A DNA stretch of 64,000 bases from Acholoe squamosa (Eukaryota; Annelida; Polychaeta; Phyllodocida; Polynoidae), in the NCBI GenBank assembly GCA_949317995.1, contig OX439046.1, forward strand, positions 39,344,002-39,408,001, given 5' to 3'. How positions within the stretch are numbered: position 1 is the stretch's first letter; each line of letters starts with the position of its first letter. The notes below the pieces were generated by a model that did no database searches, had not been told where the DNA came from, and was given only the letters and a program-made list of their open reading frames with translations. A program made the translations under genes and the position numbers. Shown piece after piece: positions 1 to 8,806 of this stretch.

Positions 1-1142
1 TATCACAAAATAACATCCGTACGTGTGTTTGTAGTCATTGACACCACATTTGAATATGTAGTCTTAAAGAAGACTGTTATAGTAACATCACTATCTAATG
101 ACATGTCGTATATTAATATTATACGAATCCGTTAAGGATTCCGTGAGTAGTACGAATATGATTATTTATAACATACACTTGAAAAAAAAAACATCACGGT
201 GTGATAATGAATATAATAATATATTATCACCGTGTACCTAATAACTTTTATAGCACCAGATCATTATACTTATTATATAATTTGTCTCGCAGGACAATAA
301 TATGTGTTATCTGGTGAAGTTTAACGGATCTTATAATATAAATACTAATAGTGATTAGAGATCCGTATCAGGAAATGTCTATGTACCCGTATTATAATAT
401 GTATCTAGTGGATATGTACATACATATAATATTATAGAAAAATAGAAATATGACATTATATACAATATACAGGAATTATAAATGCTGCTGGAGTCTTCTG
501 CTGTATCCTCCGGGTACTAGTAGGTAGGTGTGGTCAGCTAACCACGGGATGGACGTGCTAAAGTTTATAGTTTCCTTATATTGAGTGAACACGGTAGTTG
601 ATTTGGGGCAGCTACCCACAATCCTCTAGTAGTGCTAAAGTTTATAGTATATCCGAATGGTGTAGATTTGTAGAATATTAGTCCGGATGTGTCAACTGTG
701 TAGAGAACGTAATCCTTTTTAAGTTTTAGTTGACATAAGTAAAATAATAGTCCGATATAGGTTGATCCGGAAGTAATAGTAGTAGAGATATAAGTCCATT
801 CGGGAGTACAGATGAGTTGTAGAGGTAAATCGTAAAGTCCATCCTAGTAATTGGTTAGCACGGGTAACAGCAGGAGTCTGGAACTGGCATCCGGATACGT
901 CTCACAGCAGCAAGTCTACTATCGGATTGTTCATGGATGAAATTATAAATCCGAATAGGCTATTCAGGGTGTAATAAATGTTATACAACCTGAATAATAG
1001 ACTGGTCAAAGGAACCCGGAACACATAGCATAGGTGTTCATGCACTAGTAAAAGCATTCGCAGACCTTTAGGGTTCCGCAAAGACTATATCTGGTCATTT
1101 GGTGTTGGAAAAAAATTATGGAAGAAATAACCCTAGCATGCT
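1..1142 (-). other. Non-coding 3' region of Ty3-A
   Basis: This AT-rich stretch lies downstream of ORF3 in element orientation and holds no sizeable ORF. The part from about 590 to 1142 is recognisably repeated at 22838-23405 next to a second ORF3 copy, so it belongs to the element and is not host flank. Short words such as ATCCG recur often. Nothing matches the LTR at 11720-12094. The leftmost roughly 500 bases could be 3' UTR or unrelated flanking DNA; I cannot tell which. Confidence 0.6.
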
Positions 1143-4091
1143 TTAAACGGATTTCTTAGCATGCTTCTTCTTCAGAAGAGCTAAAGCCGACTCGGGAGTG
1201 CCGTCCCACTCGTCCAAGTCGACTCCGAACACCCTCATGAACTTAGTGTTCAGGTTGGTGTTCCGAGTGATCTCCTCCTTTACACGCTTTTCCAACACGT
1301 GTACATCCATAGCTGCTTTTTCTTGAGCAGCTGAGGCAGCCTCCTCCTGGGCCTTTACATCGTCCCGGATGAGAGTCTCGAGACGTTGCTTTTCAGCGTC
1401 GCCCACCTGTTTCATACACAACAGGGTTTCGTTTAGGAGACCCTGATGAAACTCGATCGCTTTCTCACGAACGGTCTTCTCCCAATGGGTGTAGATGGCC
1501 TTCTGGACATCTGCCTCCCCTTGGCGAGACTTCTCAAACCAAACTTCCGCATTACCAGTTTTAATGGTAATGGCGTCCTTCGGTTTCTCAGGTGCCGCGA
1601 CAGCCTTGGGAGGAGTCGAGGCGGCCTGTGGACCACTTCCGGGTTTAGGACTCCCGGACACACCTGTCGTTGGTACACAGAAGGCAGGTGGTACATTCTG
1701 TTTCAGTCCCATTTGCAGGTACATGTTTAACTGCTCCTGGGTAAAGGTAACTGGTGGGGCGGCTGGAGCGGATGCAGATCCGGCGGCAGCAGATGCGGTG
1801 GTCTTCTTTGGCATAAGGCGACCATCCTTTCCTACCACCAAGGTCTGGCTCTCAGGTCCAGGTCCCTGGTTTAAGGACGGAAAGTTTCGAGAACTCACTT
1901 TCCCAGGTTTAGATACGGCTCCAGCGTATCCGGCAGGTTCAGGCTTCTTGAACACCGGAGTGCCCTGAGCCTGTTCTGCGGGGTGCCTTGTCAGAGGGGA
2001 CCTGGAACGGTCCTCTGCTCTGACCTTCGGTTTTGTTGTGCTCTGACCATTACCATTGCCGCCACGGTTCTGGTCTCTCCTGCTCCTTTCACGAGCTCTC
2101 TTTGCATCCTTTCCGGATTCCTCGCATTTCTGCCAGAGAGACTCGTGCATGTCCAGTTTACCCTTTCCAGGAGTCAGGACTATCTTTGCTCGGAGTTTCG
2201 AATCCTTGGTCTTCGGAACTTCGCAGAGGACTTGGTCCCCTGGTCGGATCTTAGACCAAGCATCCTCGCTCAGGCTATCGAACTCCTTCATGAGTTCCTG
2301 ATGAAGCTCCATGATGCGCTTCCGGGCCCCGTCCAAACCTTCTGCGTGGCATTTCTTCTGGTGTCTAGCCAGATCACTACGTCGGTTGTATTGCACCTTC
2401 GTAGTACACTTCTTGCCCTTCTTACCATAACTCGGATCACAAATGTAAACCGGGTGATGGTGGAAGTGGGCCTCTACCAGATGCCTTTGGAACCGGGCTG
2501 GAGTACTCCAGGTCCGGATCGAGACATCACTCGCATCCTGGCAGATAGAGAAGGGACAGGACTTTTGATCGTCACCGTACCACTTCTCTAAAGCCCAACG
2601 CAGCTTCCTCCTCTGGGTATAAGTGTAATACCCTTCGGTGTGGTTTAGCATAAGCCACATCTTTCGATAGGCTTTGCTCGGATTGGGGTCCTCGTCCGAA
2701 AGGCGCATCCAATCTTCATCATCCGACTCATCGTTCTTATTGATTGAGTCTGGACAGGCATAGAGGGTAGAGCCGTCCTTCTTAACTCTGTACGCACAGT
2801 CGGAGAAACACGTCGGGATCCGGGTTTTGAATCCGGATTTGGCGTTAGCCCAACGTTCGGCCTCGGTTTGAGTTGATGGAGTGGCCTTCTCATCATACTC
2901 AACCGAGGATTCGTGCACCGACTCCTCGTCAGACGACTCAACCTCCATGGCAGTACTACCAGTGGTTGAGGTGCTGGGTTTCGGCTCGGCTCTCGCAGAA
3001 TCCGGGAGATTCTTGAGCTTCCGAGCAGCGGATCGTCGGTTCTTACTGACCTTCCAGTCTTCCTCCGGTTCCTGGGTTCCGGATGTGCTGGAGGTCGTGG
3101 CTTCTACTGGAGTAGTAGTGCTGCCGGTAGCTGATGTAGCACTGGCGGAGCTTCTGGTGGCAAGCTTCAGGTCGGGGATAGGAGGTGCGGGTGCTTCCGC
3201 GGCCCTCTTAGCCTCTTCCTGTGCCTCCTGTTCGGCAGTCATGCGGCGGACAATAACCGTCCGAAGGGCTGCAGCTCGGTCCAATCCGATTAGTGAATTG
3301 TTCTGGACATCCACCAATTCCTGTTCGGTTATGTAGTAACCGTCGTCCCACTGCTCGAAGTTAGCAGCGGCCTCCCGGAATTCCTTAGTGGTCCGGCACG
3401 GCGTCCGGATAGCACTAGGGCGTGGGTAGGTCTGGCCATCGGTATCCCAGACACAGCCTACCCAGTTAATGTTCGTAGCCTTGACGTTCCACAGGGACTT
3501 GTCAGGCTTCGGATACGCTCCGAGCTCGAAGGCTCGGTTAGCTGCGTACACGGTTTCACGGAAACCAGCGTCCACCATAAGTCCCCGTTGGAACCACGGC
3601 CAGTCTCGAAGCCACTCGGGAGGCATCCTGGTCAGCTGTTCGGGAGCCATGACGCCCTCGATAGCTATCCTGACTTTCGGGTCCATCCTGACTGGTGTCC
3701 CGTCCGCGTAGGTCACTTGTGCCTGCAGTTCCGGGTGGACATACAGGTAGCGACCATCATAGCTAGCTGGAAAAGGCTCCGCCACTGCTGGCTTCCACTC
3801 ATCCTTCTGTCCGTCAACTTGGGTAGTTTCGGACTCTGTCGCTGCGGGTTCAGCACTCGCAGTCGCTCCGGATCCCTCTGCTGGGAGTGGAGACAGCAGT
3901 TTCTCTGGCTCATTGAGTGAGAATGAAGCCAGCTTCTCCTCGAACGAGCGATCCGTGGGTTCCTCCACGTCCATCATCTCGCTCTCTTCCTGTGTAACAG
4001 GCGACAAAGCTTCCGGAAAAGCTTCTGCGGACGGAGTCAGCTTATCCGGGTCACCGGATAGCTTGGCTGCAGCTACGGATTCCTCAGCCAT
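1143..4091 (-). CDS. ORF3 of Ty3-A: zinc-finger protein in the env position
   Basis: An uninterrupted ORF of about 980 codons. The frame opens at 4109 with GTG; the first ATG (4089-4091) has G at -3 and +4, and the related copy at 40972 also begins Met-Ala, so that start is chosen. In GTG numbering there is an acidic Ser/Thr/Glu-rich N-terminus, a conserved globular stretch around 110-300, low-complexity linkers with an ESSDEES acidic patch near 390, two divergent C2H2-type fingers (C518, C523, H542, H547 and C557, C568, H583, H588), a basic Arg/Ser-rich region around 665-710, and an Ala/Glu-rich helical, probably coiled-coil C-terminus. No signal peptide, furin-like site or membrane segment is visible, so it does not look like an envelope protein. 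A nucleic-acid-binding or regulatory role is inferred from the fingers and basic region. All eight finger ligands persist in the decayed copy at 23406-24884. I do not recognise a named family. Confidence 0.8.
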   Translation of the reverse strand: MAEESVAAAKLSGDPDKLTPSAEAFPEALSPVTQEESEMMDVEEPTDRSFEEKLASFSLNEPEKLLSPLPAEGSGATASAEPAATESETTQVDGQKDEWKPAVAEPFPASYDGRYLYVHPELQAQVTYADGTPVRMDPKVRIAIEGVMAPEQLTRMPPEWLRDWPWFQRGLMVDAGFRETVYAANRAFELGAYPKPDKSLWNVKATNINWVGCVWDTDGQTYPRPSAIRTPCRTTKEFREAAANFEQWDDGYYITEQELVDVQNNSLIGLDRAAALRTVIVRRMTAEQEAQEEAKRAAEAPAPPIPDLKLATRSSASATSATGSTTTPVEATTSSTSGTQEPEEDWKVSKNRRSAARKLKNLPDSARAEPKPSTSTTGSTAMEVESSDEESVHESSVEYDEKATPSTQTEAERWANAKSGFKTRIPTCFSDCAYRVKKDGSTLYACPDSINKNDESDDEDWMRLSDEDPNPSKAYRKMWLMLNHTEGYYTYTQRRKLRWALEKWYGDDQKSCPFSICQDASDVSIRTWSTPARFQRHLVEAHFHHHPVYICDPSYGKKGKKCTTKVQYNRRSDLARHQKKCHAEGLDGARKRIMELHQELMKEFDSLSEDAWSKIRPGDQVLCEVPKTKDSKLRAKIVLTPGKGKLDMHESLWQKCEESGKDAKRARERSRRDQNRGGNGNGQSTTKPKVRAEDRSRSPLTRHPAEQAQGTPVFKKPEPAGYAGAVSKPGKVSSRNFPSLNQGPGPESQTLVVGKDGRLMPKKTTASAAAGSASAPAAPPVTFTQEQLNMYLQMGLKQNVPPAFCVPTTGVSGSPKPGSGPQAASTPPKAVAAPEKPKDAITIKTGNAEVWFEKSRQGEADVQKAIYTHWEKTVREKAIEFHQGLLNETLLCMKQVGDAEKQRLETLIRDDVKAQEEAASAAQEKAAMDVHVLEKRVKEEITRNTNLNTKFMRVFGVDLDEWDGTPESALALLKKKHAKKSV

Positions 4092-4600
4092 GACTGGGGA
4101 ATCGACCACGGGAGTAAACTACTCCTTTTTCCGGCTTTTACGGCGCCGGGGCCGACACTAGCGGAGTCTGCCTGCTGAGAGACAGACTCTGAGGGCGCAC
4201 AAGGGGTTTGCTAGATGGTAGAATTCAAGAGAGAAGGGGTGACCCGACTGTCTCAAACACTACCAAAAAACAATATGGCGACGGGCCAGCTTTCGTGACG
4301 TCATTTCCCCGCGGTCCGCGAGGTCACGAGAGGTCAGCCGAGACTGGACACGGTGACGTCATGCGGAAACGCACGTGCTACAGGCGGTACATCAACAAAC
4401 TGATTGTTTTTAGGTAATTATCGCTCACCCCGATGACTCGACTGGGGATTTAAGTGGAGATTATGGAAAGCTTAAGCAAATCCACCGGATTATCCGTCCA
4501 CTACCCATTGGTACATCATGCGGGGGCGACAAATAAGCCTTTAGGGTCAGTTGTCATCCGTTCCTCTAAATGTAAACATTACACTCGTTGTGTATACAGG
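4092..4600 (-). promoter_or_regulatory. Candidate internal promoter between pol and ORF3
   Basis: About 0.5 kb of non-coding, locally CpG-rich DNA between the pol stop and the ORF3 start. In element orientation it carries an E-box CACGTG (4372-4377), two perfect CRE palindromes TGACGTCA (4354-4361 and 4296-4303) and a YY1-like CGCCATATTG (4271-4280), roughly 180 bp before the ORF3 ATG. The matching gap of Ty3-B (40463-40971) holds a similar set. The motifs are seen directly; promoter activity is inferred. No TATA box is evident, as in CpG-type promoters. Confidence 0.5.
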
Positions 4601-7600
4601 TTAGGTCACTGCAGTCCTCTGGGCAATTCGGGGGCTGCGGCGAACGTATCTCCCCTTCTCGGATAGTTCTTTATCGGACCTGACAGTCTGAAGAGCTTTC
4701 TCTAGGTGCTTCTTAGCCTTAGAAACACCTTTCCTCTTCTTTCTGTCTTCACCTGCCGAGACTTTTTTAACTCCCCCACGCTTAATCGGTGTTGGCGTGG
4801 GTGTCACTGATTCGGAACACTTTTTGGGTCTACCTTGACCACGCTTCACTGTAGTGTTCTTTACCTGGTCTATTATGCGATTCTGATTCAGGATCCTTTC
4901 GGAACCTTCACCATACATTTCTGTGGAGGTCTCCCTCCCAGACCATCTCCTTAATCTAGCCACATTTGACTTATAGAGTCGACCAAGGTCAGATTTAATA
5001 ATTACGGTACAATCACTGATAATTTGTGTTATAGTAAAGGGACCGTCCCAATTAGACGCTAATTTTATGTGTCTAAGTGGTTCATGTAATCTGAGGACTC
5101 TGTCTCCGGATTGGAATTTCCGATGCTTTAGATCGGTATCGTATCCTACTTTCTGCCATTTGGCACTTTTCTCCAAATCAATTCGGACAGACTCATATGC
5201 TTTTCTAAATCTGTCTCTTAAACATTCCACAAAAACTACATGGCAAGGTAGTTCAGGGTCCATTCCTACGACTCCAAAAACTAGGTCAGCAGGCATTATC
5301 AAATCCTCTCCGAATACTAAAAGGTTCGGAGAACAATTTGTACTTGAATGTACCGTACTATTATAAGCATGTGTCACAAAATGACATTGCTCATCCCAGT
5401 CATCCATATGTTCATTAACGAGTGACTTTAGGACTTGGATGAGGGTTCTATTGAACCTTTCCACCAATCCGTCGCTTTGTGGTCTATACGGATTGGTTCT
5501 AGTCTTGCAAATAGCCAAGTATTCGCACATACCCTGCCAGAGATTTGATTCGAACTCTCTGCCTTGGTCACTGTGTAACATTAATGGTACACCGAAGCTT
5601 AGTACCCAACCTTTTACAAAAGCTTCGGCACAAGTAATTGCTTTGTGGTCCGGTAGTGGAAATACTTTAGTGTATTTCGTATAATAATCACACACTACCA
5701 TCATACAGGTATTATCATTAGCGGTTGTATTAAATCCACTAATAATATCTACCCCGATTCTTGCGAATCTAACTCCGAAAAGTTCTTGGGATAGGGGAAG
5801 TTTGCCCATCCCGGGTCCGGGTTTGTTTTTACAACAATCCGGACAGGTGGTTACCCATCTTTGCAAGTCCCGTGTCATGCCAGGCCAATAGTATTTCTTG
5901 GAAAGTCGTGCTAGCGAGCGTTTCCTTCCGAAATGACCACTGGTCCGATGTCCATGACAGAAGTACATAATGTCATGTCTCATGGCATGTGGTATCACCA
6001 CTTGCATGATTCTATCACCATTATTACATGGCTTCCAACGGTATAACACGCCTTTCCGGACTTCAAGCTCGGTCCATTGAGCAAGAAACCTTCTCATTTC
6101 TCGATTTTCCAGAGAGACCTCTGGTCTAACTGGACGTATACCCTTTGGTACTAATTGCAGTAGCTGTGCAGTTATCGAGTCAGCTTCCTGGAAATGTCGT
6201 ATGTGATCCATAGACCAATCCAGTATACTGGCAACTAGGGGTACGAATGGTCTTCGAATCCCTGCTAACACTGCCTTATGAGCTCCACAATCAGTACAAT
6301 CCGGATTATCACATTTCCGGATTGGTATTCGAGACAAAGCATCAGCATTTAAATGCTTAACTCCGGGTCTATGCTGAATCTGTTGATGTTCAAGCCCATA
6401 TTCGGATAAATGGGCTAGCCATCGGCCTAACATGCCTTCAGCATCTCGGAAGTTCAGTAGCCACCTTAAAGAGGAATGATCCGTACGCAAAGTAAAGTTC
6501 GTTCCCCATAGAAAATGTTTAAACTTCTTGGTATATACGACTACTGCCAACAACTCTCTTTTGGTTGTGCAGTAATTGCGCTGAGTCTTGCTCAGTGTGT
6601 TGCTGGCAAAGGCAATTGGTACTTCTCTCCCATTTTGGACTTGCGAGAGAGCTGCACCAATGCTATCATTACTAGCATCAGTATCCAGTATGAAATGATC
6701 CGTCTCATTCGGATATTGCAATACGGGAGTACTCGTGAACAGGTCTTTTAGCTTTCGAAAAGCGTTTTCCTGTTCATGTGTCCAAGGAAATTTTTCCTTG
6801 GTACTTCCTGGAGTCCAGTTAGCTATTGCTTGTAATGGGTAACTGACTCTAGAATAATTCGGAATAAATTCCCTGTAATAGGAACAGAATCCTAAAAAGG
6901 ACCTCACTTCCTTGGGTGTTTTAGGTCTATTCCAATTCGTGACTGATTCGATTTTTTCCGGATCAGCCTTTATTCCTTCATCACTGATGATGCGGCCCAA
7001 ATAATTTATGGACTTTCTAAACATGTGGCATTTCTTAGGTTTCAACTTGAGACCATTTGAAATAATACGTTCTAGTACCATTTTTAGGTTATTAGAACAT
7101 TCTTCGAATGTTTTTCCGAAGACAATGACATCGTCTAGATATACAAGACATCTTTTCCACAATAAATCACTTAGAATTGTTTCCATCATTGCTTCAAATG
7201 TTGCAGGTGCATTGCACAATCCAAACGGCATTACATTATATTGGAATAATCCAATATGACTTGAAAATGCAGTTTTCTCCATATCTGAAGGGTTCATTCC
7301 CACTTGCCAATAGCCTGATTGCAAGTCTAGGGTACAAAACCAACTGTTTCCTCCTAAGGAGTCAATGGTTTCATCTATTCTCGGTAATGGATACGAATTC
7401 TTTTTCGTTATTCCATTCAACTTCCTGTAGTCTATGCAGAAACGGATAGTACCGTCCTTTTTTGTTACCATACACACAGGACTACTCCATGGACTATTGG
7501 AAGGGACTATTACATCCTGTTCCAACATCTTATTTATTTCATCCTCAGCTACTCTCTTTTTTGCTAAGGGTAACCGTCTATACGGTATCTTAAAGGGTTC

Positions 7601-8800
7601 GGCATCTCCAGTATCTATTTTATGTAATACCTTATTTGTCGTACCTAGTTTTTCACCAGGTTTGGCAAAGGCAGTATGATACTGACAGAGCATATCATAG
7701 AACTCTTTCCGGTGTTCCGGATCTTCTAATGAAGTTTCTTCATACAACTTAAGTAAGTCTTCCGAAATTTCATCATCTCCTGTTACCTTCTGTAAGCTTA
7801 GCTTACTATCCGTTACAGTTTCCGAAAGGGTCACGTTTCCAAAAACTTGTCCCTTTTTCAAGTAGATAGTAGTGTTTCCAGTATTGGAGACAGGTACTAC
7901 CGACCAGGATGCATTCGCTACTATAGTGTCTACAGAATTTAATCCAATACCTGACAAAGTAACTACATCCGGTTCTATCACTGCAGGTTTGTTACGCATT
8001 GCAGGATCACTTCTTACAAGCACATCACAGGCTACTCCCGGAGGGATTCGCACAGTGTGTGCCACACTAGCCATACTGCTCACTTGTCTCAGTGCACATC
8101 TAACCTTCACGGGGTACGGGTATCTCACACTCAACACTCCTGTTTGGGGTTCCAATACAGCACCATACAGGGATGCGAAATCCAACCCGAGTATCCCCTC
8201 ATCTGCTATATCCGCAACGGTGGCGCTCATGACATAGTCATGTATACCATCTAACTGTAGTCTCACACAAGTTCTACCATACGTTTGCAAGGTACTGCCG
8301 TCGGCCGTCTGAGCACTTCCTCCCGATTTGAGAGTATCATGTTCATCCGGTATAAGGTCGTAGAACCCCTTGGAGATACAAGAGTGGCTAGCTCCCGTAT
8401 CCACAAGGAATTCGGCAGACCTTCCGTTAACAGTAAGGCAAACATACCACCGCCTTCCGTTTAGAACAGAGGGCATGTCCGTGACAATCGGAACGTCATT
8501 TTTCACACCAGGAGTCAATCCACATCCTTTTAAGAATTCCAGACAAGGATGACCCGGGGGCAGGTGGGCACCACAGACCTTGGCTAACGAATAGCCGCCT
8601 GCCTCGTTACTGATATTGGGTTTCCCCTGTGCTCCCATAGCACCTGTTATATCAGCTTCCCTAACCTTCCGGGTGTCTACAACCACCTCGGTGTTAGGCG
8701 ATCTTGTTACTTCATGTGAACTATCATCACGGATGGTGATATCATGGCAAGATTTGTCACTGGGATCCCCTTCTTTGCCCCTCGGGAGACCCCTCCTTAG
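4601..8800 (-). CDS. pol: Ty3-A pol polyprotein (protease, RT, RNase H, integrase)
   Basis: Uninterrupted and about 1,400 codons long. The frame is open from within the gag stop region (8800), -1 relative to gag, so no start codon of its own is needed; the frame's first GTG is at 8686. Numbered from 8686: aspartic protease VDTGAS (95-100); RT around 345-565 with YLDD at 516-519; RNase H with D668, E711 and D735; a Cys-rich linker (C792, C797, C800, H803); integrase zinc motif H913/H918/C948/C951; catalytic D1000, D1040, E1076 with a 35-residue D-E gap; GPY/F module (WDGPF) near 1213; and a Lys/Arg-rich tail. No chromodomain is seen. Every catalytic residue I looked for is present, so the copy may be active. 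It would be made as Gag-Pol and cut by its own protease. Confidence 0.93.
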   Translation of the reverse strand, partial: LRRGLPRGKEGDPSDKSCHDITIRDDSSHEVTRSPNTEVVVDTRKVREADITGAMGAQGKPNISNEAGGYSLAKVCGAHLPPGHPCLEFLKGCGLTPGVKNDVPIVTDMPSVLNGRRWYVCLTVNGRSAEFLVDTGASHSCISKGFYDLIPDEHDTLKSGGSAQTADGSTLQTYGRTCVRLQLDGIHDYVMSATVADIADEGILGLDFASLYGAVLEPQTGVLSVRYPYPVKVRCALRQVSSMASVAHTVRIPPGVACDVLVRSDPAMRNKPAVIEPDVVTLSGIGLNSVDTIVANASWSVVPVSNTGNTTIYLKKGQVFGNVTLSETVTDSKLSLQKVTGDDEISEDLLKLYEETSLEDPEHRKEFYDMLCQYHTAFAKPGEKLGTTNKVLHKIDTGDAEPFKIPYRRLPLAKKRVAEDEINKMLEQDVIVPSNSPWSSPVCMVTKKDGTIRFCIDYRKLNGITKKNSYPLPRIDETIDSLGGNSWFCTLDLQSGYWQVGMNPSDMEKTAFSSHIGLFQYNVMPFGLCNAPATFEAMMETILSDLLWKRCLVYLDDVIVFGKTFEECSNNLKMVLERIISNGLKLKPKKCHMFRKSINYLGRIISDEGIKADPEKIESVTNWNRPKTPKEVRSFLGFCSYYREFIPNYSRVSYPLQAIANWTPGSTKEKFPWTHEQENAFRKLKDLFTSTPVLQYPNETDHFILDTDASNDSIGAALSQVQNGREVPIAFASNTLSKTQRNYCTTKRELLAVVVYTKKFKHFLWGTNFTLRTDHSSLRWLLNFRDAEGMLGRWLAHLSEYGLEHQQIQHRPGVKHLNADALSRIPIRKCDNPDCTDCGAHKAVLAGIRRPFVPLVASILDWSMDHIRHFQEADSITAQLLQLVPKGIRPVRPEVSLENREMRRFLAQWTELEVRKGVLYRWKPCNNGDRIMQVVIPHAMRHDIMYFCHGHRTSGHFGRKRSLARLSKKYYWPGMTRDLQRWVTTCPDCCKNKPGPGMGKLPLSQELFGVRFARIGVDIISGFNTTANDNTCMMVVCDYYTKYTKVFPLPDHKAITCAEAFVKGWVLSFGVPLMLHSDQGREFESNLWQGMCEYLAICKTRTNPYRPQSDGLVERFNRTLIQVLKSLVNEHMDDWDEQCHFVTHAYNSTVHSSTNCSPNLLVFGEDLIMPADLVFGVVGMDPELPCHVVFVECLRDRFRKAYESVRIDLEKSAKWQKVGYDTDLKHRKFQSGDRVLRLHEPLRHIKLASNWDGPFTITQIISDCTVIIKSDLGRLYKSNVARLRRWSGRETSTEMYGEGSERILNQNRIIDQVKNTTVKRGQGRPKKCSESVTPTPTPIKRGGVKKVSAGEDRKKRKGVSKAKKHLEKALQTVRSDKELSEKGRYVRRSPRIAQRTAVT

Positions 8801-8806
8801 TTTTCC
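8797..8806 (-). promoter_or_regulatory. Probable -1 ribosomal frameshift site at the gag stop
   Basis: On the minus strand the heptamer GGAAAAC (8806-8800) directly precedes the gag stop TAA (8799-8797). The pol frame is -1 relative to gag and open through this point. The decayed copy keeps GGAAAAC-TAA at 20990-20999, and Ty3-B has the canonical GGGAAAC-TAG at 36305-36314. The first triplet GGA is not a perfect XXX, so slippage here may be weaker than in Ty3-B. I saw no strong downstream hairpin by eye. Confidence 0.6.

Noticed and set aside
1983-2591. Plus-strand frames of 100-200 codons across the gag, pol and ORF3 regions (for example 1495-1968, 1983-2591, 2881-3336)
   Set aside because: They are antisense shadows of the minus-strand element ORFs, with no recognisable domains.
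1143-4091. ORF3 as a retroviral-type env gene
   Set aside because: Position fits, but no signal peptide, hydrophobic membrane anchor or cleavage site is visible; it has zinc fingers instead.
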